A stretch of DNA of 64,000 nt, taken from positions 248,001 through 312,000 of the forward strand of contig CAZQSZ010000006.1 in assembly GCA_964596345.1 (NCBI GenBank), written 5' to 3'. Shown here one piece after another: positions 55,006 through 63,705 of the stretch (position 1 is its first letter; each line of letters opens with the position of its first letter). The position numbers were made by a program, and so were the translations under genes. A model generated the notes under the pieces. The model was not told the origin of the DNA and did no database searches. It was given only the letters and a program-made list of their open reading frames with translations. This DNA is from CADEDV01 sp964596345. Its GTDB lineage: Bacteria; Bacteroidota; Bacteroidia; Chitinophagales; Chitinophagaceae.

Positions 55006-55776
55006 ATGAATGCTGGTAACTCCCCTTCCGAGGCCGGAGGTAAAAAAGTAGCTATTGTAACAGGCGGTGGCTCCGGACTGGGATACGCCATTGCGGAACG
55101 ATTTATCCAACATGGTATCATCACCGTTATTGCAGGCAGGGACAAAGAAAAGTTAGACAAGGCCAAACAAAATCTGGGAGATCTCTGTCATGTACATACC
55201 TGTGATGTAAGTGATTTGGCCTCCATTCCTGCCTTTGTACAGGAAGTCATTCAGCAATTCGGTCAAATAGATATACTGGTGAATAACGCCGGTATCAACC
55301 AGAAAAAAGAATTCACCGAAGTCACCGACGAAGAATTCAACAGGGTCATCACTACCAATCTTAGCGCTGTATTTTCTATGAGCCGCGAAGTGGTCAAACA
55401 TATGTTGCCCAGAAACACAGGCTGTATCATTAATATCAGTTCGATGGCAGCACAATATGGGTTACCCAAAGTAATTGCATATAGCGCCAGCAAAACAGCG
55501 ATTGACGGATTAACAAGAGCGATGGCAGTTGAATTATCCCCAAAAGGTATCCGGGTAAATGCCATTGCACCCGGGTTTATTTATTCTGAGATGACCGCCA
55601 AAGCACTGGACAGTGATCCTGAAAGAAAAGCAAAAGTATTCAGCCGCACCCCGATGGGAATTATGGGGCAGCCGGGTGATATTGGGGATGCTGCTTATTT
55701 CCTGGCCAGCGATGCTGCCAGATATATAACCGGTGTTATTCTCCCGGTGGATGGAGGAAACAGCATCGGTTTTTAA
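55006..55776 (+). CDS. SDR-family oxidoreductase, probable D-mannonate oxidoreductase
   Basis: The 256-residue classical short-chain dehydrogenase has the NAD(P) motif TGGGSGLGYAIAE, the NNAGIN motif, and the catalytic Ser/Tyr/Lys of NISSMAAQYG...YSASK. It lacks a signal peptide. In this locus the missing step between fructuronate and mannonate (UxuB) could be done by it, since in B. subtilis the mannonate oxidoreductase YjmF is also an SDR. This is inferred from context; a gluconate-5-dehydrogenase-like or other sugar dehydrogenase is the alternative. It lies 9 nt upstream of the GH115 gene. Confidence 0.85.
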   Translation: MNAGNSPSEAGGKKVAIVTGGGSGLGYAIAERFIQHGIITVIAGRDKEKLDKAKQNLGDLCHVHTCDVSDLASIPAFVQEVIQQFGQIDILVNNAGINQKKEFTEVTDEEFNRVITTNLSAVFSMSREVVKHMLPRNTGCIINISSMAAQYGLPKVIAYSASKTAIDGLTRAMAVELSPKGIRVNAIAPGFIYSEMTAKALDSDPERKAKVFSRTPMGIMGQPGDIGDAAYFLASDAARYITGVILPVDGGNSIGF

Positions 55777-55785
55777 AGAACGGGA

Positions 55786-58344
55786 ATGAAAAAAATTATA
55801 ACGATACTTGCCTGCCTGTTACAGGTTGTTGTTGCTGACAGCCAGCCGATAGTTGCAACATACCCCTCGGCAGGATCATTCCTGCTGGGGAATACCATTA
55901 TTTGTACCGATACAGATGATCATGAATTGGTTCAATTAGCAGCAGGATTTTTGCAAAAAGACATTGAAGCCGTAACCGGTAAATCTCCTGCCTTATCCGC
56001 AACGCTTCCTTCCACTGCAACAACCGTTATCATTATTGGTTCATTAGAAAAATCTGCCCTTATCCAATCACTCGCCAGGAGTAATAAACTTAAATCCTCT
56101 TCGATAAAAAATAAATGGGAGGCTTATACGATACAAACGGTCAGCAACCCCTTTAAAGGAATTTCAAATGCCATTGTTATTGCCGGTAGTGACAGAAGGG
56201 GAACTGCGTATGGTGTTTTTGAATTGTCCAAACAACTGGGCGTATCCCCCTGGTATTGGTGGGCCGATGTACCGGTGAAAAAGAAAGAAGCAGTTTATAT
56301 TAAAAAAAATAGTGTCATCAGCGATTTGCCGAAAGTGAAATACAGGGGCATTTTTATTAATGATGAAGCCCCTGCCCTTTCTAACTGGAGCAGGGAGAAA
56401 TTTGGCGGATTTAATCACCAATTCTACGAAAAGGTTTTTGAACTCATCCTGCGGTTAAAAGGAAATTATATCTGGCCTGCCATGTGGGGTAATGCATTTT
56501 ATTACGATGACTCTTTAAATATCAAATCGGCAGATGAATATGGAATTGTTATCGGAACTTCTCATCACGAACCCTTAATGCGGGCACATGAAGAATGGAA
56601 ATACTACGGAAAGGGGCGCAAATGGAACTATGACAGTACCGAAGCAGGGCTGAAAGAATTCTGGAAAGGAGGTATGGAAAGAGCCTGGAATGAAAAAATC
56701 GTAAGTGTGGGGATGAGAGGTGATGGTGATGAGCCGATGTCAAGAGAGACTGCAACTGCCCTGCTGGAAAGAATTGTAAAAGATCAGCGGCAGATCATTG
56801 CCGATGTAACAGGCAAGCCTGCTGAACAAACTCCCCAACTCTGGGCCTTATACAAAGAAGTACAGGACTACTATGATAAAGGAATGAGAGTACCCGATGA
56901 TATTACCCTGCTTTTATGCGATGATAACTGGGGTAATATCCGGAAACTTCCCAAACTTACAGATCCGCCGAGGAAAGGAGGGTACGGCATCTATTATCAT
57001 TTTGATTATGTGGGTGGTCCCCGGAATTATAAATGGCTGAACACAAACCCCCTCCCGAGAATCTGGGAGCAAATGCACCTGGCCTGGGAATACAATGCAA
57101 GACAGATATGGATCGTGAATGTAGGAGATATCAAACCCATGGAATTCCCGATCTCCTTTTTCTTAGACTATGCCTGGAACCCGGAAAGAATAGGTGCTGA
57201 ACAATTGCAGAATTATACAGAACAATGGGCTGCTGCACAATTTGGAAACGCTTACGCCAAAGAGATTGCCGGTATCCTGGCGAAATATGCCAAATACAAT
57301 GGAAGAAGAAAACCTGAACTCCTTGATGCAAATACATACAGTTTTAATTATGGTGAATGGAACAGTATCGTAAAAGAATATAATGAACTGCTCAAAAAAG
57401 CAGAGGAGATAAACAATCTCCTGCCCGCTGCATACAAGGATGCTTATTTCCAGCTGGTATTACATCCCGTGAAAGCCTGTGCCAACCTGAACGAAATGTA
57501 TTACTATGTTGCCCTGAATAAAGAAGCCTATAAAAATAAATATGCCGAAACGAATGTCTATGCGGACAAAGTGAAACAGTTTTACACAAATGATTCGTTG
57601 ATCACTCTCGCTTATCATCAACTGAATAATGGTAAATGGAACCACATGATGAGCCAGACACATATTGGTTATACCTACTGGCAACAACCTTCGAGGCAAC
57701 GGATGCCTGAAGTGAAATATGTGTCGGCAGATTCGGTCATTGAAAAGAAGAATTTTGGATTGACGGATGTTATGCGGGTAAAAATGCCTGAAAAAATTAC
57801 TGGAAATGCCTTTTACCAGGACGAGGAAAGAGGGGTCTCCATTGAAGCAGATCATTTTACCAACGCTGTTAACACGAATGGCATCTCCTGGAAAGTACTT
57901 CCCGATCATGGAAGAACGGGATCATCTGTTACTACTTTCCCGGTTACAACCAAAGAGCAACAACCCGGCAGGAATGCCCCGCATCTTGAATATGAAATTT
58001 ACACGTACAGTGCAGGGGAATTTATAATCAATGCATATTTCTCCCCTACCCTGAACTTTCATAATAACACAGAAGGACTCCGATATGCCATATCTGTGGA
58101 CGATGAAGCGCCACAGATCATCAGCATCAATAAAGAAGATAAAAACAGTATCAGCGGTATCTGGAATAAATGGGTAGCTGAAAGTATTATCATTAAATCA
58201 AGCAAACACAATATCCTGCAACCGGGAAAACACTCTGTAAAATATTGGGTGGTGAGTCCTGCTGTGGTATTGCAAAAAATAGTGTTGGATTTTGGCGGCA
58301 ATAAGCCAAGTTATCTCGGTGCGCCTGAGACAATTAAGGAATAG
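55786..58344 (+). CDS. GH115 xylan alpha-1,2-glucuronidase
   Basis: The 852-residue enzyme removes (4-O-methyl)glucuronic acid from terminal and internal xylose units, unlike GH67. It has an N-terminal signal, a first domain with RGTAYGVFELSKQLGVSPWYWWADVP, then the GH115 barrel (KYRGIFINDEAPALSNW; LRLKGNYIWPAMWG; GTSHHEPLMRAHEEW; GMRGDGDEPMS; LLLCDDNWGNIRKLP). A C-terminal beta-sandwich domain follows (from about 670, with GVSIEADHFTNA). It follows the SDR gene by 9 nt and precedes the xylanase by 13 nt. Confidence 0.94.
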   Translation: MKKIITILACLLQVVVADSQPIVATYPSAGSFLLGNTIICTDTDDHELVQLAAGFLQKDIEAVTGKSPALSATLPSTATTVIIIGSLEKSALIQSLARSNKLKSSSIKNKWEAYTIQTVSNPFKGISNAIVIAGSDRRGTAYGVFELSKQLGVSPWYWWADVPVKKKEAVYIKKNSVISDLPKVKYRGIFINDEAPALSNWSREKFGGFNHQFYEKVFELILRLKGNYIWPAMWGNAFYYDDSLNIKSADEYGIVIGTSHHEPLMRAHEEWKYYGKGRKWNYDSTEAGLKEFWKGGMERAWNEKIVSVGMRGDGDEPMSRETATALLERIVKDQRQIIADVTGKPAEQTPQLWALYKEVQDYYDKGMRVPDDITLLLCDDNWGNIRKLPKLTDPPRKGGYGIYYHFDYVGGPRNYKWLNTNPLPRIWEQMHLAWEYNARQIWIVNVGDIKPMEFPISFFLDYAWNPERIGAEQLQNYTEQWAAAQFGNAYAKEIAGILAKYAKYNGRRKPELLDANTYSFNYGEWNSIVKEYNELLKKAEEINNLLPAAYKDAYFQLVLHPVKACANLNEMYYYVALNKEAYKNKYAETNVYADKVKQFYTNDSLITLAYHQLNNGKWNHMMSQTHIGYTYWQQPSRQRMPEVKYVSADSVIEKKNFGLTDVMRVKMPEKITGNAFYQDEERGVSIEADHFTNAVNTNGISWKVLPDHGRTGSSVTTFPVTTKEQQPGRNAPHLEYEIYTYSAGEFIINAYFSPTLNFHNNTEGLRYAISVDDEAPQIISINKEDKNSISGIWNKWVAESIIIKSSKHNILQPGKHSVKYWVVSPAVVLQKIVLDFGGNKPSYLGAPETIKE

Positions 58345-58357
58345 AAAAAATAAAATT

Positions 58358-59500
58358 ATGATACGAAACGCATTTGTACCGGTGGTATGTGCCATTAGTT
58401 TACTGGCAGCAGCTTGTTCCGGCAGTCAAAAGAATTCGGCATCACAGGATATGCCGTCGTTGAAAACCGTGTTTAAAGATGATTTTGCGATTGGCACAGC
58501 ACTAAATGCAGAGCAGATCGAAGAAAAGGATCCTAAAGCAGCCGCACTGGTTCCTCAACAATTCAATATGGCCACACCGGAAAATATCATGAAGGCCGAG
58601 GTCATTCACCCACAGTGGGGTACTTATAATTTCGACCTGGCCGATAAAATGATCGAATACGGGGCGAAACATAATATAAAGATCAACGGGCACACATTGA
58701 TCTGGCATAGTCAGTTGCCGGCTTTTGCCCGCAACATTCAAAGCGTTGACTCCTTCAGAACATTCTTCAGTGATCACATTAACACCGTTGCGGGCCGCTA
58801 CAGCGGAAAAATATTTTCCTGGGATGTGGTAAACGAGGCATTGAATGAAGATGGCACGATGCGTAAATCTATTTTCCTGGATAAACTGGGAGATGATTTT
58901 GTTACGGAAGCATTTCGCCTGGCACAGGCGGCGTCTCCAAACACAGAGCTGTATTATAACGACTATAATAATGAACAACCGGCAAAACGGGCCGGTTGCA
59001 TTGCCCTGGTCAAAAAAGTGCAGGCTGCCGGAGTACGCATTGACGGAGTAGGCATACAGGGTCACTGGCATGTTGGTAAAGTGCCATTGAAAGATATTGA
59101 GGAAAGCATTCTTCAATATTCCGCATTGGGTTTAAAAGTGATGTTCACGGAACTGGATATAGAAGTGCTGCCCCGCAATTTCCAGGGAGCGGATGTGAGC
59201 CAGCGGATGAAAAGTGATCCTTCACTCAATCCCTATGTAAATGGATTGCCGGATAGTGTGCAACAACAATTAGCCAGCGACTACCAGGCCCTGTTCAATC
59301 TTTTCCTGAAACATAAGGATAAGATCACCCGGGTAACATTTTGGGGAGTGAATGACGGACAAAGCTGGCTGAATGGCTGGCCGGTGAGAGGGAGAACAAA
59401 TCATCCATTATTGTTCGACCGCCAGTTCCTCCCCAAACCTGCTTTTTATAAAGTAATAGAAGCCAGGAAAAGTTTTGATAACACTAAAAAAGGGTTCTGA
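58358..59500 (+). CDS. GH10 endo-1,4-beta-xylanase lipoprotein
   Basis: The 380-residue lipoprotein (lipobox LLAAAC) has a complete GH10 barrel: FNMATPENIMKAEVIHPQWG, NGHTLIWHSQLP, the acid/base Glu160 in WDVVNEALNEDG, and the nucleophile Glu265 in MFTELDIEVLPRN. The C-terminal FWGVNDGQSWLNGWP is also family-typical. It makes xylo-oligosaccharides for SusCD uptake, at the cell surface or in the periplasm. Start ATG 58358 is chosen because the signal begins there. The frame upstream overlaps GH115 and is rejected. Confidence 0.95.
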   Translation: MIRNAFVPVVCAISLLAAACSGSQKNSASQDMPSLKTVFKDDFAIGTALNAEQIEEKDPKAAALVPQQFNMATPENIMKAEVIHPQWGTYNFDLADKMIEYGAKHNIKINGHTLIWHSQLPAFARNIQSVDSFRTFFSDHINTVAGRYSGKIFSWDVVNEALNEDGTMRKSIFLDKLGDDFVTEAFRLAQAASPNTELYYNDYNNEQPAKRAGCIALVKKVQAAGVRIDGVGIQGHWHVGKVPLKDIEESILQYSALGLKVMFTELDIEVLPRNFQGADVSQRMKSDPSLNPYVNGLPDSVQQQLASDYQALFNLFLKHKDKITRVTFWGVNDGQSWLNGWPVRGRTNHPLLFDRQFLPKPAFYKVIEARKSFDNTKKGF

Positions 59501-59520
59501 TCTTTTAAACCAACAGCAAC

Positions 59521-60963
59521 ATGAGCAACAGCACATCCCAGAAATTGTCGGTACTTGAAAAAACAGGTTATAGTTTAGGTGACCTGGCCGCCAATCTTGT
59601 ATTCCAAACCCTTGTTACCTACCTGGCTTACTTTTATACCGACATCTACGGTTTAAAAGCTGGTGACGCATCAGTAATCATCGGTACTGTTGGTTTAATA
59701 GCAGCTTTTGCTTTTAATCCCATTATTGCCGCTATTGCCGACAGAACCCGTTCCAGGTGGGGAAAATTCAGGCCCTGGATATTATTCACCTCAATACCAC
59801 TAGGTGTTATTGCCTTACTGGCTTTCAGCACACCGGATTTTGCCTATAAAGGCAAAGTGATTTACGCAGTTATTACATACACATTATTGTTATTACTCTA
59901 CGCTGCCAATAACCTTCCTTACGGTGCTCTAAGCGGTGTCATTACCGGTGATATGAAAGAACGAAACAGCATGTCTGCCTATCGCTTCGTCGCGGTAATG
60001 TTTGCCCAATTTTTCGTTCAGGTATTTATGTTACCCATTATTATTGCTGCAGGAGGCGGCGATAAAGCCGTAGGAATTGAAAAAGTAATGACATGGCTGG
60101 CAATAATCGGTACTATTATGCTTATCATCACTTTCCTGACAACAAGAGAGCGGATCGTACCAACACCAGAACAAAAATCAACGCTTGGACAGGACTTGAA
60201 AGATCTTGGGAAAAATAAGCCCTGGGTCATCATGCTGGTGCTTACCCTTCTTGTCTTTATCACTCTTGCATTGAAAGGCGGCTCTTATGTTTATTATTTT
60301 CAAAACTATGTTGACAAAGAAAGCCTGGCTAATCTCATCAGCCCGGTGCTGAATGGTTTTTCCAATGCAGGCATTAACTTTTTTGGCGAAGACCCCGTTT
60401 CTGCCGGTTTAGGTTTATTTAATGCCGGGGGAATAATTTTTATGATCATCGGTATTACACTTTCCAAACCCCTTGCTGATAAATATGGCAAAAGAGATGT
60501 GTTTGGAATAGCATTGGTGATCTCCACCGTTTTCATCATTCTCTTTTACTTTTTCCCGTCACAGTCAGTAGGGTTAATGTTCATCTCACAAATCTTACAT
60601 GGATTCTTCTACGGTATCACTATACCCCTGTTATGGGCAATGATTGCTGATGTGGCTGATTACAGTGAGTGGAGAAATAACCGTCGTGCAACTGCTATTA
60701 TTTTTTCTGCCATGATGGTTGGCTTAAAGGCTGGTCTCACGGTCGGAAGCACTTTGCTAACCTGGCTGCTGGGATTGTACGATTATATCCCTAACAATAC
60801 AACTGGCCAAACAGAAACTGCCATACAGGGCACCAAAATGCTTGTCAGTATCTACCCCGCTATTCCTTTTTTGATCGGTGCTGGTTTATTATTCTTTTAC
60901 GAGATCAATAAAAAAATGGAAGTGCAGATTGAAAATGATTTGAAAGCAAGGCGCATTAACTAA
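59521..60963 (+). CDS. GPH-family sugar:cation symporter (MFS)
   Basis: The 480-residue protein has about 12 membrane helices and the glycoside-pentoside-hexuronide signature PIIAAIADRTRSRWGKFRPW after helix 2, plus the GDLAANLVFQTLVTYLAYFYTDIYG start. It probably moves xylose, glucuronate, xylo-oligomers or aldouronates from periplasm to cytoplasm using a cation gradient. The exact substrate is not shown by sequence. It lies between the GH10 and GH43 genes with gaps of about 20 nt. Confidence 0.9.
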   Translation: MSNSTSQKLSVLEKTGYSLGDLAANLVFQTLVTYLAYFYTDIYGLKAGDASVIIGTVGLIAAFAFNPIIAAIADRTRSRWGKFRPWILFTSIPLGVIALLAFSTPDFAYKGKVIYAVITYTLLLLLYAANNLPYGALSGVITGDMKERNSMSAYRFVAVMFAQFFVQVFMLPIIIAAGGGDKAVGIEKVMTWLAIIGTIMLIITFLTTRERIVPTPEQKSTLGQDLKDLGKNKPWVIMLVLTLLVFITLALKGGSYVYYFQNYVDKESLANLISPVLNGFSNAGINFFGEDPVSAGLGLFNAGGIIFMIIGITLSKPLADKYGKRDVFGIALVISTVFIILFYFFPSQSVGLMFISQILHGFFYGITIPLLWAMIADVADYSEWRNNRRATAIIFSAMMVGLKAGLTVGSTLLTWLLGLYDYIPNNTTGQTETAIQGTKMLVSIYPAIPFLIGAGLLFFYEINKKMEVQIENDLKARRIN

Positions 60964-60982
60964 TTGAACCAAAACATAACAC

Positions 60983-62020
60983 ATGCCCGAAGAAAATACA
61001 GACCATATCAATTTTGACGACCTGGACAATCGTGCCATTTCACAGCCATTGGTCAAACATATCTACACGGCCGATCCATCAGCACATGTGTTTAATGGAA
61101 AGATCTATATCTATCCCTCTCACGATATCGATGCCGGCGATGCCTTTGATGATCTCGGAAGTCATTTTGCCATGGAAGATTACCATGTCATTTCGATGGA
61201 CTCCCCGCAAAGTGAGGCTGTGGATAATGGCATAGCCCTCCATGTGAATGATGTTCCATGGGCTGATAAACAAATGTGGGCACCCGATGCCACAGAGAAA
61301 GATGGTACTTATTATTTATTTTTCCCTGCAAAAGGAAATGATGGCATTTTTCGGATTGGTGTGGCCACCAGTACTTCCCCGGTTGGCCCTTTTATCCCAC
61401 AGCCAGAGGCGATAAAAAACAGTTTTTCGATAGATCCCGCCGTCTTTAAAGATGATGACGGTAGTTATTATATGTATTTCGGTGGTATCTGGGGCGGCCA
61501 GTTGCAGCGATGGAGAACCGGAACATTTAATGCAGCACAACCGGAAAGCCCTTTTGCCTTTTTACCCGCAGCGAACGAACCGGCTTTATGCCCAAAGATG
61601 GCAAAGCTGACGAACGATTTATTAGCTTTTGCAGAAGAACCGAAAGACCTCCTTATCCTCGATGAAAATAACAAACCTCTTTTACAGGGAGATACGGAAA
61701 GGAGATTCTTTGAAGCCAGCTGGATGCATAGGTACAACGGAAAATATTATTTCTCTTATTCCACCGGCGATACGCATTTTCTTTGTTATGCCATTGGTGA
61801 TAACCCGTATGGCCCTTTCCGGTATGCCGGAAGGATTTTAGAGCCGGTTGTTGGCTGGACATCGCATCATTCTATTTGTGAGTTCAACGGCAAATGGTAT
61901 TTGTTTTACCACGACAGCAGCTTAAGTAAAGGTGTCACCCATTTAAGATGTATAAAGGTTACTGAATTAACCTATGATGAAAATGGCCATATAAATACGA
62001 TCACACCCTATAGAGCTTAA
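60983..62020 (+). CDS. GH43 (subfamily 1-like) intracellular beta-xylosidase / alpha-L-arabinofuranosidase
   Basis: The 345-residue single-domain five-blade propeller has no signal peptide, so it is probably cytoplasmic. Catalytic candidates are Asp in IYTADPSAHVFNG (base), Asp in FSIDPAVFKDDDG (pKa modulator) and Glu in RRFFEASWMHRYNG (acid). The GGIWGGQLQRW and GPFRYAGRILEPVVGWTSHHS segments agree with the GH43_1 group, to which B. ovatus Xsa belongs. It would split imported xylobiose or arabino-oligomers next to the symporter. Confidence 0.9.
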   Translation: MPEENTDHINFDDLDNRAISQPLVKHIYTADPSAHVFNGKIYIYPSHDIDAGDAFDDLGSHFAMEDYHVISMDSPQSEAVDNGIALHVNDVPWADKQMWAPDATEKDGTYYLFFPAKGNDGIFRIGVATSTSPVGPFIPQPEAIKNSFSIDPAVFKDDDGSYYMYFGGIWGGQLQRWRTGTFNAAQPESPFAFLPAANEPALCPKMAKLTNDLLAFAEEPKDLLILDENNKPLLQGDTERRFFEASWMHRYNGKYYFSYSTGDTHFLCYAIGDNPYGPFRYAGRILEPVVGWTSHHSICEFNGKWYLFYHDSSLSKGVTHLRCIKVTELTYDENGHINTITPYRA

Positions 62021-62038
62021 TTACTTAACACAATTATT

Positions 62039-63688
62039 ATGATAAAAAAGCTATCCACTTTTTTAACAGTACTTCTTTTCCTGGTTACTGCCAGGTCACA
62101 ATCATTCCTGAACCCCATATTAGCCGGTTATTATCCCGATCCAAGCATATGCCGTGCAGGAGATGATTATTATATCGTCAACTCTTCATTTGCCTACTAC
62201 CCCGGGTTACCACTTTTTCATAGTAAGGATTTGCTGAACTGGAAACAAATTGGCTATGCTATGAACAGGCCGGAACAATTGAACCTGGACAGTGCAGGTG
62301 TATCCAGGGGATTATTTGCCCCTGCCATCAGCTATCATGACGGAACGTTTTATATCGTTTGCACCGAAGTAAGTAAGTTGGGCAATTTTGTGATCACGGC
62401 AAAAGATCCCCAGGGTCCCTGGAGCAACCCGGTCCGGCTGCCACAGGTCAATGGCATCGACCCCTCCCTTTTTTTTGATGATAATGGGAAAGCCTATATC
62501 GTATTCAACAGTATTCCCCCGGGTAATATTTCACTTCATGACGGACACCGGACTATCCGTATGTTTGAATTTGACCCGGTCAACTTAAAGGTAATGGGCG
62601 AAGAAAAATTATTGATCAATGGGGGAACAGATATGGCTAAAAAACCCGTATGGATCGAAGGCCCGCATTTTATTAAGAAAGATGGATGGTACTATCTCAT
62701 TTGTGCAGAAGGGGGTACCGGGTATAATCACTCCGAAGTAGTGTTCAGGAGTAAATCCCCGGAAGGTCCTTTTACGTCGTATGAAAAAAACCCTATTCTT
62801 ACACAACGTCATTTAGACCCCAACAGAAAAAATCCTGTTACCACAACAGGTCATGCTGATTTTGTGGAAGGAAAAGACGGGCAATGGTGGGGGATATTTT
62901 TAGGTTGCCGGCCATACGAAGGCGACTTTTATAATACCGGCAGGGAAACATTCATGGCACCGGTGGTTTGGAAAGAGGGTTGGCCTGAATTTGAACTGGG
63001 AGGCGATGAAGTAAAATACTCCTATCCCATACAGGCTGTTGCGGATACAAAAAAAGAACCATTCAACGGCAATTATATTTTCCGTGATGATTTCAATAGC
63101 ACTGACCTGAATATCCGTTACCAGTTTTTAAGGACAGTACGGACACAATGGTATAACCTGACAGATCAACCAGGATCATTAACCCTATCACTTCGTCCCG
63201 AAACCTGTGCCGGAAAAGGAAATCCCTCGTTCGTTGGCTTTCACCAACCCCATCTTAAAGGTCATGCTGCCACAGCCCTGCAATTTATTCCCAAAGCGGA
63301 AAACGAAAAAGCAGGCTTACTTTTATTTCAAAATGAAAAAACGTTTTACTACCTGTGCAAGTCTGTAAAAGACGGCAAGCCGGTGGTAGAATTATATAAA
63401 GGAACAGAGCTGGTCAACAGCAAACCGCTTAACGGGAAAATCAGTAAAGATGTTTATTTCAAGATAGAAGCAGCCGCTGACAAATACAGCTTCTGGTATG
63501 CAACAAAAAAAGGAAAATGGCAATTAATGCAAGACGCTGTGGATGCGAAATACCTGAGTACAAAATCAGCGGGTGGCTTTGTAGGGTGTATATATAGTAT
63601 GTATGCTACTTCAGGAGGTAAAGATTCAGATAACTCAGCCGCCTACGACTGGTTTGAAGTAAAGAATACCGACGACATTTATAAGTAA
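62039..63688 (+). CDS. GH43 beta-xylosidase with C-terminal beta-sandwich (exported)
   Basis: The 549-residue protein has a signal peptide (ending TARSQ) and a propeller catalytic domain (about 25-330). Its GYYPDPSICRAGDDYYIVNS provides the base Asp, NGIDPSLFFDDNGKAY the second Asp, and KPVWIEGPHFIKKDGW the acid Glu. A C-terminal GH43_C2-type sandwich follows (from about 345, RDDFNSTDLNIRYQFLR). The combination is usual for xylan 1,4-beta-xylosidases. Probably periplasmic, which separates it from the signal-less GH43 upstream. Confidence 0.92.
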   Translation: MIKKLSTFLTVLLFLVTARSQSFLNPILAGYYPDPSICRAGDDYYIVNSSFAYYPGLPLFHSKDLLNWKQIGYAMNRPEQLNLDSAGVSRGLFAPAISYHDGTFYIVCTEVSKLGNFVITAKDPQGPWSNPVRLPQVNGIDPSLFFDDNGKAYIVFNSIPPGNISLHDGHRTIRMFEFDPVNLKVMGEEKLLINGGTDMAKKPVWIEGPHFIKKDGWYYLICAEGGTGYNHSEVVFRSKSPEGPFTSYEKNPILTQRHLDPNRKNPVTTTGHADFVEGKDGQWWGIFLGCRPYEGDFYNTGRETFMAPVVWKEGWPEFELGGDEVKYSYPIQAVADTKKEPFNGNYIFRDDFNSTDLNIRYQFLRTVRTQWYNLTDQPGSLTLSLRPETCAGKGNPSFVGFHQPHLKGHAATALQFIPKAENEKAGLLLFQNEKTFYYLCKSVKDGKPVVELYKGTELVNSKPLNGKISKDVYFKIEAAADKYSFWYATKKGKWQLMQDAVDAKYLSTKSAGGFVGCIYSMYATSGGKDSDNSAAYDWFEVKNTDDIYK

Positions 63689-63705
63689 CACTTATCAATA
63701 ACAGT

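Noticed and set aside
58502..59116. Minus-strand ORF of 204 codons opposite the GH10 gene
   Set aside because: It is a codon-bias shadow of a clear GH10 gene and has no recognisable protein features.
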